The notes under the pieces are model-generated. The model had not been told where the DNA came from and ran no database searches. It saw only the letters and a list, made by a program, of their open reading frames with translations. DNA of 24,899 nucleotides from Cyclostephanos tholiformis. Lineage: Eukaryota; Bacillariophyta; Thalassiosirophyceae; Thalassiosirales; Thalassiosiraceae. The stretch covers positions 1-24,899 of the forward strand of contig JALLPB010001693.1 in assembly GCA_036939975.1 (NCBI GenBank), written 5' to 3'. Shown here one piece after another: positions 8,602-18,546 of this stretch (position 1 is the first letter of the stretch; each line of letters begins with the position of its first letter). Position numbers and translations under genes: made by a program.

Positions 8602-11580
8602 ATGACAGTGGTCATTGCGCGGGTGCACGCTCGTCGACTGCCGTTCGGACCATTATCGTTACTATTATCGATATCGCCGACATTACCATTCATCCTCGCC
8701 TGGACCGTGCCGCATCCGCCGGCGGAGATGACGACAACGACGACGACTACTACGACTAATACTCGATATCCCGGCGGGGAGGTAATCGGGTCCAGCGGCA
8801 GTTTGGGCGGATACATCCTGAATCTGCTGAATCGCGAGCCCATCCTCGCGTTTCCTCGGATCATCGATGACGACGACGACGACGACGACGTTGACGACGA
8901 CGATGGTGATCCATCGTCATCGTCGTCGAACGGCAACGATGGTGACCAAGATGACGAGGATCATCGTCGTCGTCGTCGTCAACGTCGCCGACGTTTCTAC
9001 CATCCCCAATCGCAAAACGCCGCCGCGCTGCCGCGGGGGATGACGCCCGGATGTCTGAGTCCCGACAACGCGCCGATATACGCGTGCGTGCCATCGTCGT
9101 CGATATCCGACGTTTGGTCCATGACGTCGTCGCATCGAAGGAAGGACCTGGTTTTCCTCTGTAATTGCGTGCCGTCGAGGCACATGCCGTCGTCGTTCTC
9201 GTCATCGTCGTGCGACGAACCGCCAACGCCCGAAGACGACGATGGAAACATCACGATCGCCATCCTCCACTTCGGCGTATCCCCGATATCGACGACGCGT
9301 ATGTCGTCGTCGTCGTCGTTCTCGTCGTCGATATCGCCGCCCCCCACCGTCGTTCACGGCAGGCACGCTAGGACGCTGGCGGAATTGCTACGACGGGACG
9401 GCGTCCCCGTGATAATTGCGGGGGATATACGTCAAGTACAAATCGCCGCGGTTAGGAAATTGGCGTGGTCGAGCCTAATGTGGCTATTGTGCCACGACGG
9501 CGGGCGTCGTGATGACTGTGACGACGACGGGGACGCGAACGACGTAAGGTCAATGGGCGGAACGACGATGACGGTCGGGGACGTTCATCGGTATAAATCG
9601 GATCGACTCCGCGCGTTGGTAGCGGAAATATTGCCATCGCTGAACGCCCTCGCCTCGGAATCGCCGAGGTCGCATGGGGGAGGAAGGACCATATCGCGCG
9701 GGGGGGTGGACGGGCATGACGACGACGACGACGACGACGGCGACGGCGATGCGAAGTCCACGGTTGGTTCGGCACGGGACGTACTCGATTACCTCGAGGC
9801 GTATTCGATGTCCATATCCGACGGTAACGTCGTGCCAAGTAAGGAGCTCGCGTTGCGCGAAATACGAGAGCGCAACGGATTGCTCCTTTCCGCGACTAGG
9901 GTATCGGGGGGTGGAATCGGCGGGGATGGGAGCGACGACGGGGAGCGCGATGAGCTTGATGGCGGAGATCACGTTCGTTTGATCCGTCGCGTCGCCGGCG
10001 AGGGAATGCTCGCCAAATGCCTCGGGGGGGGGGGGAGCGGCACCGCCGTCGGGGATGCTCGATGCGATGGTCGTGACGATGGTCGTCATCCAGAGGGGAG
10101 GGGGAGGTATCGAAGTATCAGGTGCACGTCGTCGAATTTGGAGTTTCTGTTCCGTCATCCCGACGATGATCACCTCGTCGCGAATGACGTATCCAACAAG
10201 TCGGCGGTGATCGTCGGGGCCGGTATTATAGGCTCGTCCATCGCGTACCACCTTTCCGTGCGTGGCGTGAAGGTAACGGTGATGGACCAGACGACGAATT
10301 TGTTACCGCCTCTCGGCGATAACGACGAAGACGACAAATGCGAATCTCTCGTCGTGGAAGATCGCGATATGATCGACCCGGGCATCGCCACGTCCTCTTC
10401 CTTCGGCTGGTTGAATGCCAATGACAAATCGCCCCTGTCGTACATGCAATTGAATCATATGGGCATGGAAGTATGGAGGAGGCATAACGTGTTGAAACAT
10501 CTACCGTTTTGGTGCGGCTCGTTGGTTCGAACTATAGCGCGAATGGACGATGCCGCGATGATGGGCGGCAGCAGCCCCTATTATGCGCGCGTTGGTCCGT
10601 TGGACTACGAAGAAGCGCGTCGCTTGGAGCCGGGCGTCGCGTGGCCTTGCCTCTTGGGCACGAATGCTACGACGGGAAGAGGAGGAGGAGGAGGGGGGGG
10701 GGGGTCCGAGGTACACTTTTACCCCGAGGAGGGACACGTTAATCCCCTCGATGCGGTGAGAGAGTTGCGCGATTCCGCACGGAGGAATGGGGTAAATTTC
10801 ATGGGAGGGGCACTGGTCGATAATCTAATACGCGACGGGACCGGCAAGGTCGTTGGAGTCGAATACGCTCAATCTAGCCCACGGAAGGATATCGACGGCG
10901 AGCACAATCACGCGAAACGCGATAGAATAATGGCGGATATCGTCGTGATTGCCGCGGGTGCGAATTCGTCTGATCCAGTCCTTGGCGTCGGGCCGGATCA
11001 CTTACGGCTGTTGGACCGACCGGGAGTTCTCGCCTACGCCACGAGATCGAATGATTATACTAGCAGCACGGGAGAGGGTCGGGTATTACAACGAGTATTC
11101 GTGGACACAATAGCACAGACGCACATGTTATGTCGGACTGACAATACGATTGTGATAGGTGGGGGACAATTAGTAGTTGGAGGAAGCGAAGACAAATCAA
11201 TCCACCCTACCGACACACCAAAAAGTGCCTCGCCGTCGAACAACGAGAACGAGTTGCTTGGGCGTGCTATGATCGAAAATGCTCTCGCGGCTGTGCTGCC
11301 TCGGGAGCTGCAACCTCCACCTGCATCCGCTAGCAGTGGAGGAATCGAGCTTGTTAGAGTTTCACGTGCGAATCGACCCGTGCCATACGATGGCCTACCA
11401 ATGGTAGGATTTGTCGCAAAAGGACTTTACATTGCGGTCACGCATTCCGGAATAACACTGGGACCTTTGATTGGAGAGTTAGCTGCCTATGAGATTTGTT
11501 ACAACGATAAAAGATCTGCGTATGGATTTCAGATTTTGGATACCTATCGACCCTCTCAATCTAGAATGCCGGGAATATAA
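8602..11580 (+). CDS. Fusion of ketopantoate-reductase-like and FAD (DAO-type) oxidoreductase domains
   Basis: 992 aa, no intron needed; ATG at 8602. Residues 1-40 are hydrophobic with Arg and could be a targeting peptide. Residues about 57-430 resemble the ApbA/PanE-like NAD(P)-binding family of plants and algae: a glycine-rich loop (VIGSSGSLGG, 61-70), PIYACVPSSSISDVW (158-172), RKDLVFLCN (180-188), the helical HARTLAELLRRDGVPV region (255-270) and a terminal VPSKELALREIRERNG motif (about 410-425). Long Asp, Ser and Arg runs interrupt it (for example 88-133, where GAC repeats encode poly-Asp). Residues 533-985 are a DAO-type FAD oxidoreductase: dinucleotide loop VIVGAGIIGSS (536-546), SSSFGWLN, and a C-terminal DGLPMVGFV...GLYIAVTHSGITLGP. 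It would oxidise an amine or amino acid with FAD; the substrate is unknown. Whether the N-terminal domain is active is uncertain because of the insertions. Confidence 0.85.
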   Translation: MTVVIARVHARRLPFGPLSLLLSISPTLPFILAWTVPHPPAEMTTTTTTTTTNTRYPGGEVIGSSGSLGGYILNLLNREPILAFPRIIDDDDDDDDVDDDDGDPSSSSSNGNDGDQDDEDHRRRRRQRRRRFYHPQSQNAAALPRGMTPGCLSPDNAPIYACVPSSSISDVWSMTSSHRRKDLVFLCNCVPSRHMPSSFSSSSCDEPPTPEDDDGNITIAILHFGVSPISTTRMSSSSSFSSSISPPPTVVHGRHARTLAELLRRDGVPVIIAGDIRQVQIAAVRKLAWSSLMWLLCHDGGRRDDCDDDGDANDVRSMGGTTMTVGDVHRYKSDRLRALVAEILPSLNALASESPRSHGGGRTISRGGVDGHDDDDDDDGDGDAKSTVGSARDVLDYLEAYSMSISDGNVVPSKELALREIRERNGLLLSATRVSGGGIGGDGSDDGERDELDGGDHVRLIRRVAGEGMLAKCLGGGGSGTAVGDARCDGRDDGRHPEGRGRYRSIRCTSSNLEFLFRHPDDDHLVANDVSNKSAVIVGAGIIGSSIAYHLSVRGVKVTVMDQTTNLLPPLGDNDEDDKCESLVVEDRDMIDPGIATSSSFGWLNANDKSPLSYMQLNHMGMEVWRRHNVLKHLPFWCGSLVRTIARMDDAAMMGGSSPYYARVGPLDYEEARRLEPGVAWPCLLGTNATTGRGGGGGGGGSEVHFYPEEGHVNPLDAVRELRDSARRNGVNFMGGALVDNLIRDGTGKVVGVEYAQSSPRKDIDGEHNHAKRDRIMADIVVIAAGANSSDPVLGVGPDHLRLLDRPGVLAYATRSNDYTSSTGEGRVLQRVFVDTIAQTHMLCRTDNTIVIGGGQLVVGGSEDKSIHPTDTPKSASPSNNENELLGRAMIENALAAVLPRELQPPPASASSGGIELVRVSRANRPVPYDGLPMVGFVAKGLYIAVTHSGITLGPLIGELAAYEICYNDKRSAYGFQILDTYRPSQSRMPGI

Positions 11581-11882
11581 GAATAATCAGTCCAGCAGTT
11601 GCAATGAAATATCTTCTGCAATGTTGTGTTTGGGGGGGGTTGGGACCTGCTCTTGAAGTTAGCCAGAATTAATTGTGACTGGCACGGACGAGATTCAAGC
11701 AGTGCAGATGGGAACAAGGCTAACCCTTTGACTGCTTGCATGAACGCATGGATAAACGTTCCATGCGACGGACTAAACATGCCTGTGTGATATTAAATAT
11801 CGGACTAGAGCCTGACTTGCAGTTGCCACTTATTAAGTCTGCAGAGACACAATTATACTTGAGATACTTAAACCATGAAAAA
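11581..11882. other. Convergent intergenic region, nothing recognised
   Basis: About 300 bp lie between the 3' ends of the oxidoreductase (+) and the flavodoxin-like gene (-). I see no RNA gene, repeat or clear polyadenylation signal beyond ordinary AT-rich 3' sequence. Confidence 0.5.
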
Positions 11883-13904
11883 CTACCCCCATCTGACATA
11901 ACTACTATTTTTCCAAGCAACTGTTACGTTTGTTATTCTCTCTCCTAGTCCGTATGCCTTCCTTAAAAAGTAAGGGTGTACCGGATGGTCAGCATTTCTA
12001 TTCATAACGTAACAGCTAGAAGCAAAGTCGTCTGTTTTTTGCGTATCCCCAAATGGGTCCTGATGATAACATGACAAAAGCAGTGAAATTGAAGAAAGAG
12101 CTGCGGCAAGTACATCACGGCAACATGTGATACATAAACTTACCTCATACATCGTGGCGACTGCACCGAAAGGAGACGTCCACGAATCGCCACCAACCGC
12201 AATCATTTGAAAAACCATCATACTACGTAATATTGACATGATAGTACCGTCGGCACCGGCGTGAATTCCACCGGCGGTGGCAAATGCTCCCCCAAACTTG
12301 TTACTTAAGTCAGCATCTATGTGCCAGTAGTTTATCCACTACATGATGCAGGAATTCCGAAAATGAGTTTTTCATACGTGAAAAGGTGTTATTCAAAGGT
12401 TGGAAATTTCACTCACATTCTGAACGTCAGGATGGACGTTTCCGTTATATACAGGTGTACCGATAATTATGGCATCTGCATCCAGAACATCGGAAAATGT
12501 GACGTTGCTTGTGTGCCCATATATGATATGCCCATGTGTTGGACTATTGGGATGATGCCGAATATGACTCTGGAACGCAGCGTGGACACCGATCGCAACA
12601 TTCCACGCCATCTCGGCAATACTGCTGTGATAAGCCGGTCCATAGACAATTAGAACAGTGACGTTGTTCGAGGGGGTACAACCATTTAGGCCGGTGCATG
12701 ATGAGTGGGAAATGCCTTGGAGGGGCCAATCGATGGTGGATACGGTGTAGTCAGAATCTGCAATTACCGGCAGTTCTTTCTCAGACGATGCTCCCAGCCT
12801 ATCCCCACTCTTTTGACTATTGCCATACATCCCATTGGCATCGTACTTGACATTCTCGTTCATGATTTGGTACTCGGACCATTCCTGAGACCTTCCTTTG
12901 CTACTTCCAGAGCGACGATTGGCATTATTCGTTTTGCCGTCATTTTCACTGATGGAGCCATATTTTTTCGTCTCGGCGAGCCAATCTTGATATGCATCGC
13001 CGAGGTCGCTACTTTTCAGCCCATACTTATTCTGAGACTGAAGCCATGTTTGAAAGTCCGAATCCGAAGAAGGCGAGCTGGCGCCATATTTTTTCGTCTC
13101 GGCAAGCCAATCTTGATACGCATCGCCGAGGTCGCTACTTTTCAGCCCGTACTTATTCTGAGACTGAAGCCATGTTTGAAAGTCTGAATCGCTGACACTG
13201 CCACTAGCACCGTATTTGTTCTGAGACTCGAGCCATCTCTGAAAGTCCTCATTCGTTTGGTCACTCGAACTTCCAAAGCGAACATTGACGTTCGTTCTAC
13301 CCTCGTTGACAATTCCGGCACTAGCGCGATATTTGTTCTGAGACTCGAGCCATCTCTGAAAGTCCTCGTTGTTACCCTGGCCATCGGCGCCGTATTTCCA
13401 ATGGTCTATCAGTATTTTGTTAATATTTCCGTCCATGTCCGCCTCGTTCGTTTTGTGAACAACGCCAAGCTTCGCTTGGGATTCCAACCACTTCTTGTAA
13501 TCTGCATTATTGTCCACCATGGAGCTTCCCATCATATTGCTATGAAATGACTTCCTCTGCGTCCGTAATATGGAGTGAGCCAGCGAAGCGAGATACATGA
13601 CGCTCCCCACCCATGCCAACGCCGCCGCCAATATCAATTTTTGGGGCTGGCGATACCAGGGGTAGTACGCCCCCAACGACGAGCGGCGACGGTAGGATTG
13701 CTGCGGGACAGGATAGCCCTCCTCGTTGTGCGATGGGAGGAGGGAATCGTCTTCGTTCGTGCCGTAGGAATGAGAGGCCGCCGCCCCCGCCGCCGCAGCC
13801 GTCGTCGTCGTCATGTTGTGGGGGGCCAACGGCGGCCTGCGTCGGAATGCGCCACCGTGAAAAGCGACCCTCGGACCGCCATCATTCTCGCCCGAATCCA
13901 TCAT
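11883..13904 (-). CDS. Membrane-anchored WrbA/flavodoxin-like protein with tandem repeats (3 exons)
   Basis: Predicted as complement join(11883..12059, 12144..12338, 12417..13904), 619 aa. Introns are 78 bp (GTGAGT...TAG) and 84 bp (GTAAGT...CAG), both phase 0. Residues 1-88 are low-complexity with Arg; a single transmembrane helix follows (about 89-111, LILAAALAWVGSVMYLASLAH). Then come about 250 residues of short repeats, DFQxWLxSQNKYG and YQDWLAETKKYG. A flavodoxin-like domain runs from about residue 414 to the end: VLIVYGPAYHSSIAEMA (FMN phosphate-loop position), IIIGTPVYNGNVHPDVQN (WrbA GTPxxxGN motif), and in exons 2-3 FGGAFATAGGIHAG...MIAVGGDSW and HPYFLRKAYGLGERI. WrbA proteins are FMN-dependent NAD(P)H:quinone oxidoreductases. 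The phosphate loop lacks the usual Gly-His, so FMN binding is not certain. The anchor suggests a type II protein with its enzyme domain across a membrane. Confidence 0.85.
12961..13212 (-). repeat. 126-bp in-frame tandem duplication in the flavodoxin-like gene
   Basis: Units 12961-13086 and 13087-13212 are nearly identical with a period of exactly 126 bp (42 codons). Each encodes one SQNKYG-type and one AETKKYG-type repeat. High nucleotide identity, including silent sites, marks a recent duplication within an older protein repeat. Copy number may vary between alleles. Confidence 0.85.
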
Positions 13905-14358
13905 AAGCCTATGAATTGTTCGGGATAAACCTCACTACTTTTGGGTGGCTTGTTGAAAAGCACGAGCCTCGTCTCCTCTATTCAATCATGCCATGGAGGT
14001 TGCTTTTTCTTGTTATTTGCTGCTTTTCGAACTCTTTTTCCGAGCGTTGAGGATCATTTCCAAAAAAATTCAGAAGAATACCAGCTTTCTTTCAAGTGAG
14101 AAATCGGGAGAAATAGGAGAAGACAAAGAACTAAAGTTCCAACCGTTCGACACAGAACGAAACGTTTTTCAAAAAAAAGTGTTTTTTTGGCACGGCATTA
14201 TGACTCCCACTCGCTTTGGACAACTTAAAGAATTATCATAATCTCCTCTCTCGATATCATCTCTGACGAATCCCTGACGCCTTCAAGACAGTATAAATGC
14301 AGAGTGCGTAACCCATTATTGAGCACCATCGTCTCACGGAAAACATATTATATTTACA
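13905..14358. promoter_or_regulatory. Divergent promoter region with TATA box for the START-like gene
   Basis: 454 bp separate two divergent starts. TATAAAT at 14292-14298 lies 61 bp upstream of the + strand ATG at 14359, a fitting distance for a TATA box with a start site near 14320-14330 and a short leader. I see no comparable TATA box for the minus-strand gene. A short open frame at 13993-14241 is not supported as a gene. Confidence 0.45.
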
Positions 14359-15444
14359 ATGCTGTTGACGTCCCCACTCGATGCATGCGGGAGCTGGTGC
14401 CTGTCGGAACAGTTAAACAAACAAACCAATAAGGACCGTAAATCCCACGTCCCGGCAACATTCATCCGCGTTCATGACCTCGATCTCACGGACGAGGATC
14501 GCTCGCGCTGTTCCTGCGGCGACGAATGCCGTTCCGACGTCGGTTCTGGCAGGACTAGTGGAAGCGTCGCGAATGGGGGCGACATCCTATCCATCAACTC
14601 CGATGGGTCGGGCGCGATCATGACCGCGCTCGTCGTCGTCGCACTCGCGGAGGCGACGGACGAATCCTCCCGATGGACGCCCACCGGTGCCACGGACAGG
14701 ATCCTGCGAGAGCGAGCGAGGCAAACGAAGGGATGCGGCGGCGGTGGCGGTGCCGGGGGACCCATGGGACCGTGGGCCAACGCCGCCTCCATGGGGGACG
14801 TGCTCGTATGGTCCTCGAGATGCACGCGCAAGGGTCACGGATCCGAATACCCCGTCGTCAAGTCGAGAGGTCTAATACCCGCATCCGCGAGGGACGTCGT
14901 GGACCTCGTGCGGGATAGCCGTCGCGTCAAGGAATACAACAAAATGTCCATCGGGAGGGAGGATGAGCTATTTCTCACGACGATCACGGACGGATCATCG
15001 TCGGTCCATGCGCTCGAGATCACGTGTCCGAGACTTGGCATCACCGGACAGGCGAAGGTCATGAGTAGCAGGAGTCAGCCCCCCCTGACGCTGAAGCCAC
15101 TCGAATTCAAAACCCTGATCTACGCGAGACGACTCGACAGCGGATGCGATGGCGTCGAGCTCGACGGCGACGCGGCGGCGTACGTCACCGTCGGCCGGTC
15201 CACCTGGGAGACGCCCGATGGTACGGCCGACGGGTCCGACGATTCCACCAAAAGGTGCGAAATATTGCTATCCGTTAATCTCGTGCGAGACATATCGTCT
15301 ACCCACGACGGGAAGGAGTGGTGCGAGCTGACGCTAATAACGCACGCCGTGTCTCCCGGCATACCGATCTTCATGGGGAAACAAATGGGTCTGGTCGCGG
15401 CGGAAAATTACATCAAGGATATTCGAGCATTGTTCGAAAGCTGA
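14359..15444 (+). CDS. START-like lipid-binding domain protein
   Basis: 361 aa, single exon; ATG at 14359 follows a TATA box. The N-terminal 140 residues are low-complexity, with Gly, Ser and Thr runs and no motif I recognise. From about residue 160 the protein follows the START/SRPBCC helix-grip pattern: SRGLIPASARDVVDLVRDS (early helix), RRVKEYNKMS, alternating beta strands (HALEITCPRLGI, LEFKTLIYARRL, AYVTVGRSTWE, EILLSVNLVRDI, EWCELTLITHAVSPG) and a long C-terminal helix (GKQMGLVAAENYIKDIRALFES) that would cap the lipid pocket. START domains bind and move sterols, phospholipids or ceramides; the ligand cannot be read from sequence. No transmembrane segment or clear targeting signal is visible. 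Confidence 0.75.
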   Translation: MLLTSPLDACGSWCLSEQLNKQTNKDRKSHVPATFIRVHDLDLTDEDRSRCSCGDECRSDVGSGRTSGSVANGGDILSINSDGSGAIMTALVVVALAEATDESSRWTPTGATDRILRERARQTKGCGGGGGAGGPMGPWANAASMGDVLVWSSRCTRKGHGSEYPVVKSRGLIPASARDVVDLVRDSRRVKEYNKMSIGREDELFLTTITDGSSSVHALEITCPRLGITGQAKVMSSRSQPPLTLKPLEFKTLIYARRLDSGCDGVELDGDAAAYVTVGRSTWETPDGTADGSDDSTKRCEILLSVNLVRDISSTHDGKEWCELTLITHAVSPGIPIFMGKQMGLVAAENYIKDIRALFES

Positions 15445-15612
15445 TGGGAGGAGCTCCGTCCGTCCAACGAGGATGATGCGAACCGGTCGGAATGTAAACA
15501 TTAAGATTTGAGGGGACAAGCCGTTGTAAGATAATCCTAGAGCATTCATATCTTCTGTGTGGGAGATACAAAATATAGGGTGCTGTTCTATTAACTATTG
15601 CTCTTCTACCAA

Positions 15613-15618
15613 AATAAA
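15613..15618 (+). terminator. Possible polyadenylation signal (AATAAA)
   Basis: AATAAA lies 169 bp after the stop of the START-like gene and 24 bp before the first pogo-like element. It is a canonical hexamer, but diatoms often lack strict signals, so this is tentative. Confidence 0.3.
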
Positions 15619-15643
15619 TGTTTTGACAAAATATCCCAGATTA

Positions 15644-15666
15644 CGAGTTTAAGCCCTAACTTGTCT
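15644..15666 (+). repeat. Left terminal inverted repeat, copy 1
   Basis: 23 bp, begins CGAGTTTAAGCCCTAAC. It is the exact reverse complement of 18953-18975. Similarity stops at the next base. Confidence 0.95.
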
Positions 15667-15969
15667 CGGCCCTTTTCTTACATTGACACAACTAAATGCC
15701 ACCGACCTGATATAGTTAGCTCTAACTCCGTCGAAACCCATAAATAACATCAGTCTCATCATCTCATCTTGTAGACCGCTTTCTTGCGATCATTTTGGTG
15801 TGCAGAAGTCCCTGGTGCGCCATATTTTTCCTACAGAACCATCGTGTGATTGTGGCAGGGCGTGCGCACAATAAAAAAAATCACCCGCCGCGGTCATGTA
15901 ACAAATGAAATTGCTCGGTGGTTCGCCATATCATACCCCAAGACACGACACACATAACCCTTCTATATC

Positions 15970-18546
15970 ATGTCTAGAAATGATATTGATATTAAGAAGC
16001 GCGTGGAAAAAGCCGCATCGATCAATGTGGGTGCTTCATTTTTGACGGTTCCTCAGGCAATGCGCGCCGCTGGTTTTACTGATGCCGAGAGCAAAAATCC
16101 GACGCTGCAGCAGAGGGTCCGCCGCACCATCAAGGACAAATTGGAGAAGGACAATACGACACAGGACCTCGGTTGTGTTCAGATTCGCCCTTATCCTTCA
16201 CCCGTGTCTGATATTTCCCCCAACACCCTCCTGTCCAGCGCAACAGACGAGACGTTTCCACTTCCGCAGCTCGAAAAGGTTAGATCGACAGTCAGCACCG
16301 CCATGAAAAAAGCAAAGAATATTAGAGCAATGAAGAAATATGGCGACAAAGCGTTGAAAGCGGCGACGGTGCTGTATCATGAAGAGCAGAAGAAAGAAAA
16401 TGGGATGTCAGCAAAAGAAGTTGAGAGGAAGATCAAGGCACGATTTTCCGGTGAGGGCCCAAGCGCACGATCTATTACACGTTATGTCAACGAGTATCAT
16501 CTTGTTGGCACATCACCGCTCAAGAATGGATGCCCCGGTGAAATCCCCCCGCATGCATTCGACTCTCTTTGTGTCGGGCTTGAGAGCTATATATCAATCA
16601 GCCAGAATAATAAGAAATGCGCGAAGCTTGGGAAGAAAAAGCTCGCCATGCTTGTCAATGCTGTAGTCGGTCGAGACGTGAATGAAAAGGCAAACAGCTA
16701 TAAGCTCCTTAGTCGGATTGCCAAAGATAAAAAGATTGACTTGGACTCCATTAAAGTGAGTACCCAAGAGGCGAGGCGCATCCTTTGGACAAAAGCGAAG
16801 TTCTTGGTGATGTGGTTTAATACGTGGGAGGCAAACCTTATCAAGCTTGGCTTTGGAAAACCATCAGACGTTGATGGTCATTTGGAAATTCCTGATGATC
16901 AGCTTGTTCGGATTTTGAATTTTGATGAAACATGTTGTTCGACTGATGGAAGTGGCGATGCTGCAGGAGGACGGCCCGAAGCAGTATTCTACAATCCAAA
17001 TTTGCCTCTTGTTGGTCGCGCGACATCAAAATCAGCAACGACGACAACGATGATTACTGGTAGCAATGCCGCTGGGGAGGCGATACCACCACACTTTCAG
17101 TTCATGACATCAGCCCAGTCTGAGGATACAATGCGGATGAGGATGGACATGGCGGAATATTTTCCTGACATTCTCTGCAAATTTGGACGAGAGACTGCTC
17201 AGCCAACATCCATATCATACGGTATGAATGAGAAGGGCGGGATGGATGAGATTGAGTTCGAGAAATACATCAAGAACTCAATCCTGCACCTGTATCCTGA
17301 TGCATGTGACGTGCCGGGGAAGCGTGTCATCATCAAAGTTGACAGTGGTCCCGGACGACTAAACACAGAGCTGCTCGCTGAACTGCGGCTGATGGGGTTT
17401 TATCTATACCCTGGTGTTCCAAATACAACAGCAGTCACCCAAGAGACAGATCGTAATTACGGGCCATTTAAGTCTCAATTCAGGCGAAATCTTGGAGAGA
17501 TTGTTGATGCACGGATCGAGCAGAATAAGAGCGTCTCGTTACAACCATGGTTAGTTGGTATGATCGTGTTTGGTGGAACCGACCCAGAGACAGGTTTCAG
17601 GTTGACTAAATGTGCTTTTACGCATGGTTTTTCAAAAGAGGCATGTTTGAAGGCATGGGCAAAGGTTGGTGCCGCTCCATTGACAAGGAAGTGTCTTTCA
17701 GATCCAAAAGTGAGCAGAACACTTGGTGACAATGATGGCGGCGATGACGAGTATCTACTGTCAATCCAGACAGCAAATGACCTTGCAACACATGCACTCA
17801 ATGATATGGGTTACAACGGGAACTTATTGCGAGTGATGGTGGAACGTGATCAACAGGACACGGTTCCTCTCACATTACCACACTCAAAAGAGAGAATTGA
17901 TCGGTTACGTAAAGCAACAACGCATTCGTCTAAGTTCCTTGCCACACAGGGGGATCATTTGACTAACAATGATCACTTTATTGCGGCCGAGGCAAATATC
18001 ATGGACCGTGATGTGAAGGAGTTACTGAAGGTCAAGAAGCAGCGGATGAAGGCGATGGAGAACCGGGATGCAGCACGAGCTGTCATGGCAAAGTGGGAAG
18101 ATGAGCTACAGAATCTTGACTGCCAGAAGCTAACTGTTGCGGATATGGAGTGTTTACTACGCTGGTACGGTGCTTGGAAAGGAGAGAAGATGTCCAAGAG
18201 CGAAAAGGTATCAAGGGTGGTTGGGGTTCTTGAGGCGAAAGGCGATCCACCGACGATTGAGGAGTGGACTGCAGAGGACGAGGAACGTTTGCAGAGCCTG
18301 CAGAGCAACAACATCACACTGGACGATACTGCAGTGGGGAGGAAACGGGTTTTATTCGAACAGCAGATGATAGCTGCAAGCATCAACATGTCGGAGGACA
18401 TGTGGGATCGTTGTGTGGAAATGAGGAAGCGGAAATTGGAATTTGTGGAAGTCGGGGGAGAACACGAGATGGCCACGGCAGGCAGGAGGCTTGAAATGGT
18501 GGGTGAGGAGCAGGCGATGGAGGAATACAAAGAGGGAGCAGTTTAG
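15970..18546 (+). CDS. Pogo/Tc1-like DD35D transposase, 858 aa
   Basis: Single exon; the ATG at 15970 gives a full frame to a TAG. The N-terminus (about 1-60, ...LTVPQAMRAAGFTDAES...) and residues about 130-190 look like helix-turn-helix DNA-binding modules. The nuclease core matches the DDE_1 pattern: LNFDET (Asp319), IIKVDSGPGR (Asp458) and GVPNTTAVTQETDRNYGPFK (Asp494, equivalent to the pogo PNTT..LQPLD motif). Asp458 and Asp494 have 35 residues between them, giving DD35D. Residues about 715-755 (KLTVADMECLLRWYG...SEKVSRVVGVL) resemble a SAP-type DNA-binding motif. The protein is much longer than typical Tc1 (about 340 aa) or pogo (about 500 aa) transposases. It would bind the 23-bp ends and catalyse cut-and-paste into TA sites. 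Confidence 0.88.
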   Translation: MSRNDIDIKKRVEKAASINVGASFLTVPQAMRAAGFTDAESKNPTLQQRVRRTIKDKLEKDNTTQDLGCVQIRPYPSPVSDISPNTLLSSATDETFPLPQLEKVRSTVSTAMKKAKNIRAMKKYGDKALKAATVLYHEEQKKENGMSAKEVERKIKARFSGEGPSARSITRYVNEYHLVGTSPLKNGCPGEIPPHAFDSLCVGLESYISISQNNKKCAKLGKKKLAMLVNAVVGRDVNEKANSYKLLSRIAKDKKIDLDSIKVSTQEARRILWTKAKFLVMWFNTWEANLIKLGFGKPSDVDGHLEIPDDQLVRILNFDETCCSTDGSGDAAGGRPEAVFYNPNLPLVGRATSKSATTTTMITGSNAAGEAIPPHFQFMTSAQSEDTMRMRMDMAEYFPDILCKFGRETAQPTSISYGMNEKGGMDEIEFEKYIKNSILHLYPDACDVPGKRVIIKVDSGPGRLNTELLAELRLMGFYLYPGVPNTTAVTQETDRNYGPFKSQFRRNLGEIVDARIEQNKSVSLQPWLVGMIVFGGTDPETGFRLTKCAFTHGFSKEACLKAWAKVGAAPLTRKCLSDPKVSRTLGDNDGGDDEYLLSIQTANDLATHALNDMGYNGNLLRVMVERDQQDTVPLTLPHSKERIDRLRKATTHSSKFLATQGDHLTNNDHFIAAEANIMDRDVKELLKVKKQRMKAMENRDAARAVMAKWEDELQNLDCQKLTVADMECLLRWYGAWKGEKMSKSEKVSRVVGVLEAKGDPPTIEEWTAEDEERLQSLQSNNITLDDTAVGRKRVLFEQQMIAASINMSEDMWDRCVEMRKRKLEFVEVGGEHEMATAGRRLEMVGEEQAMEEYKEGAV

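Noticed and set aside
9550..10251. 233-codon open frame on the minus strand inside the oxidoreductase gene
   Set aside because: It is antisense to strongly biased GAC/GAT/TCG codons, its product is Arg/Pro-rich without motifs, and the + frame has clear domains.
13993..14241. 82-codon frame with ATG in good context between divergent genes
   Set aside because: It lies in the promoter region, includes poly-A and poly-T text, and has no recognisable domain.
17973..18530. 185-codon minus-strand frame inside the copy 1 transposase
   Set aside because: Antisense shadow of the transposase C-terminus; Ser-rich low-complexity product and no independent support.
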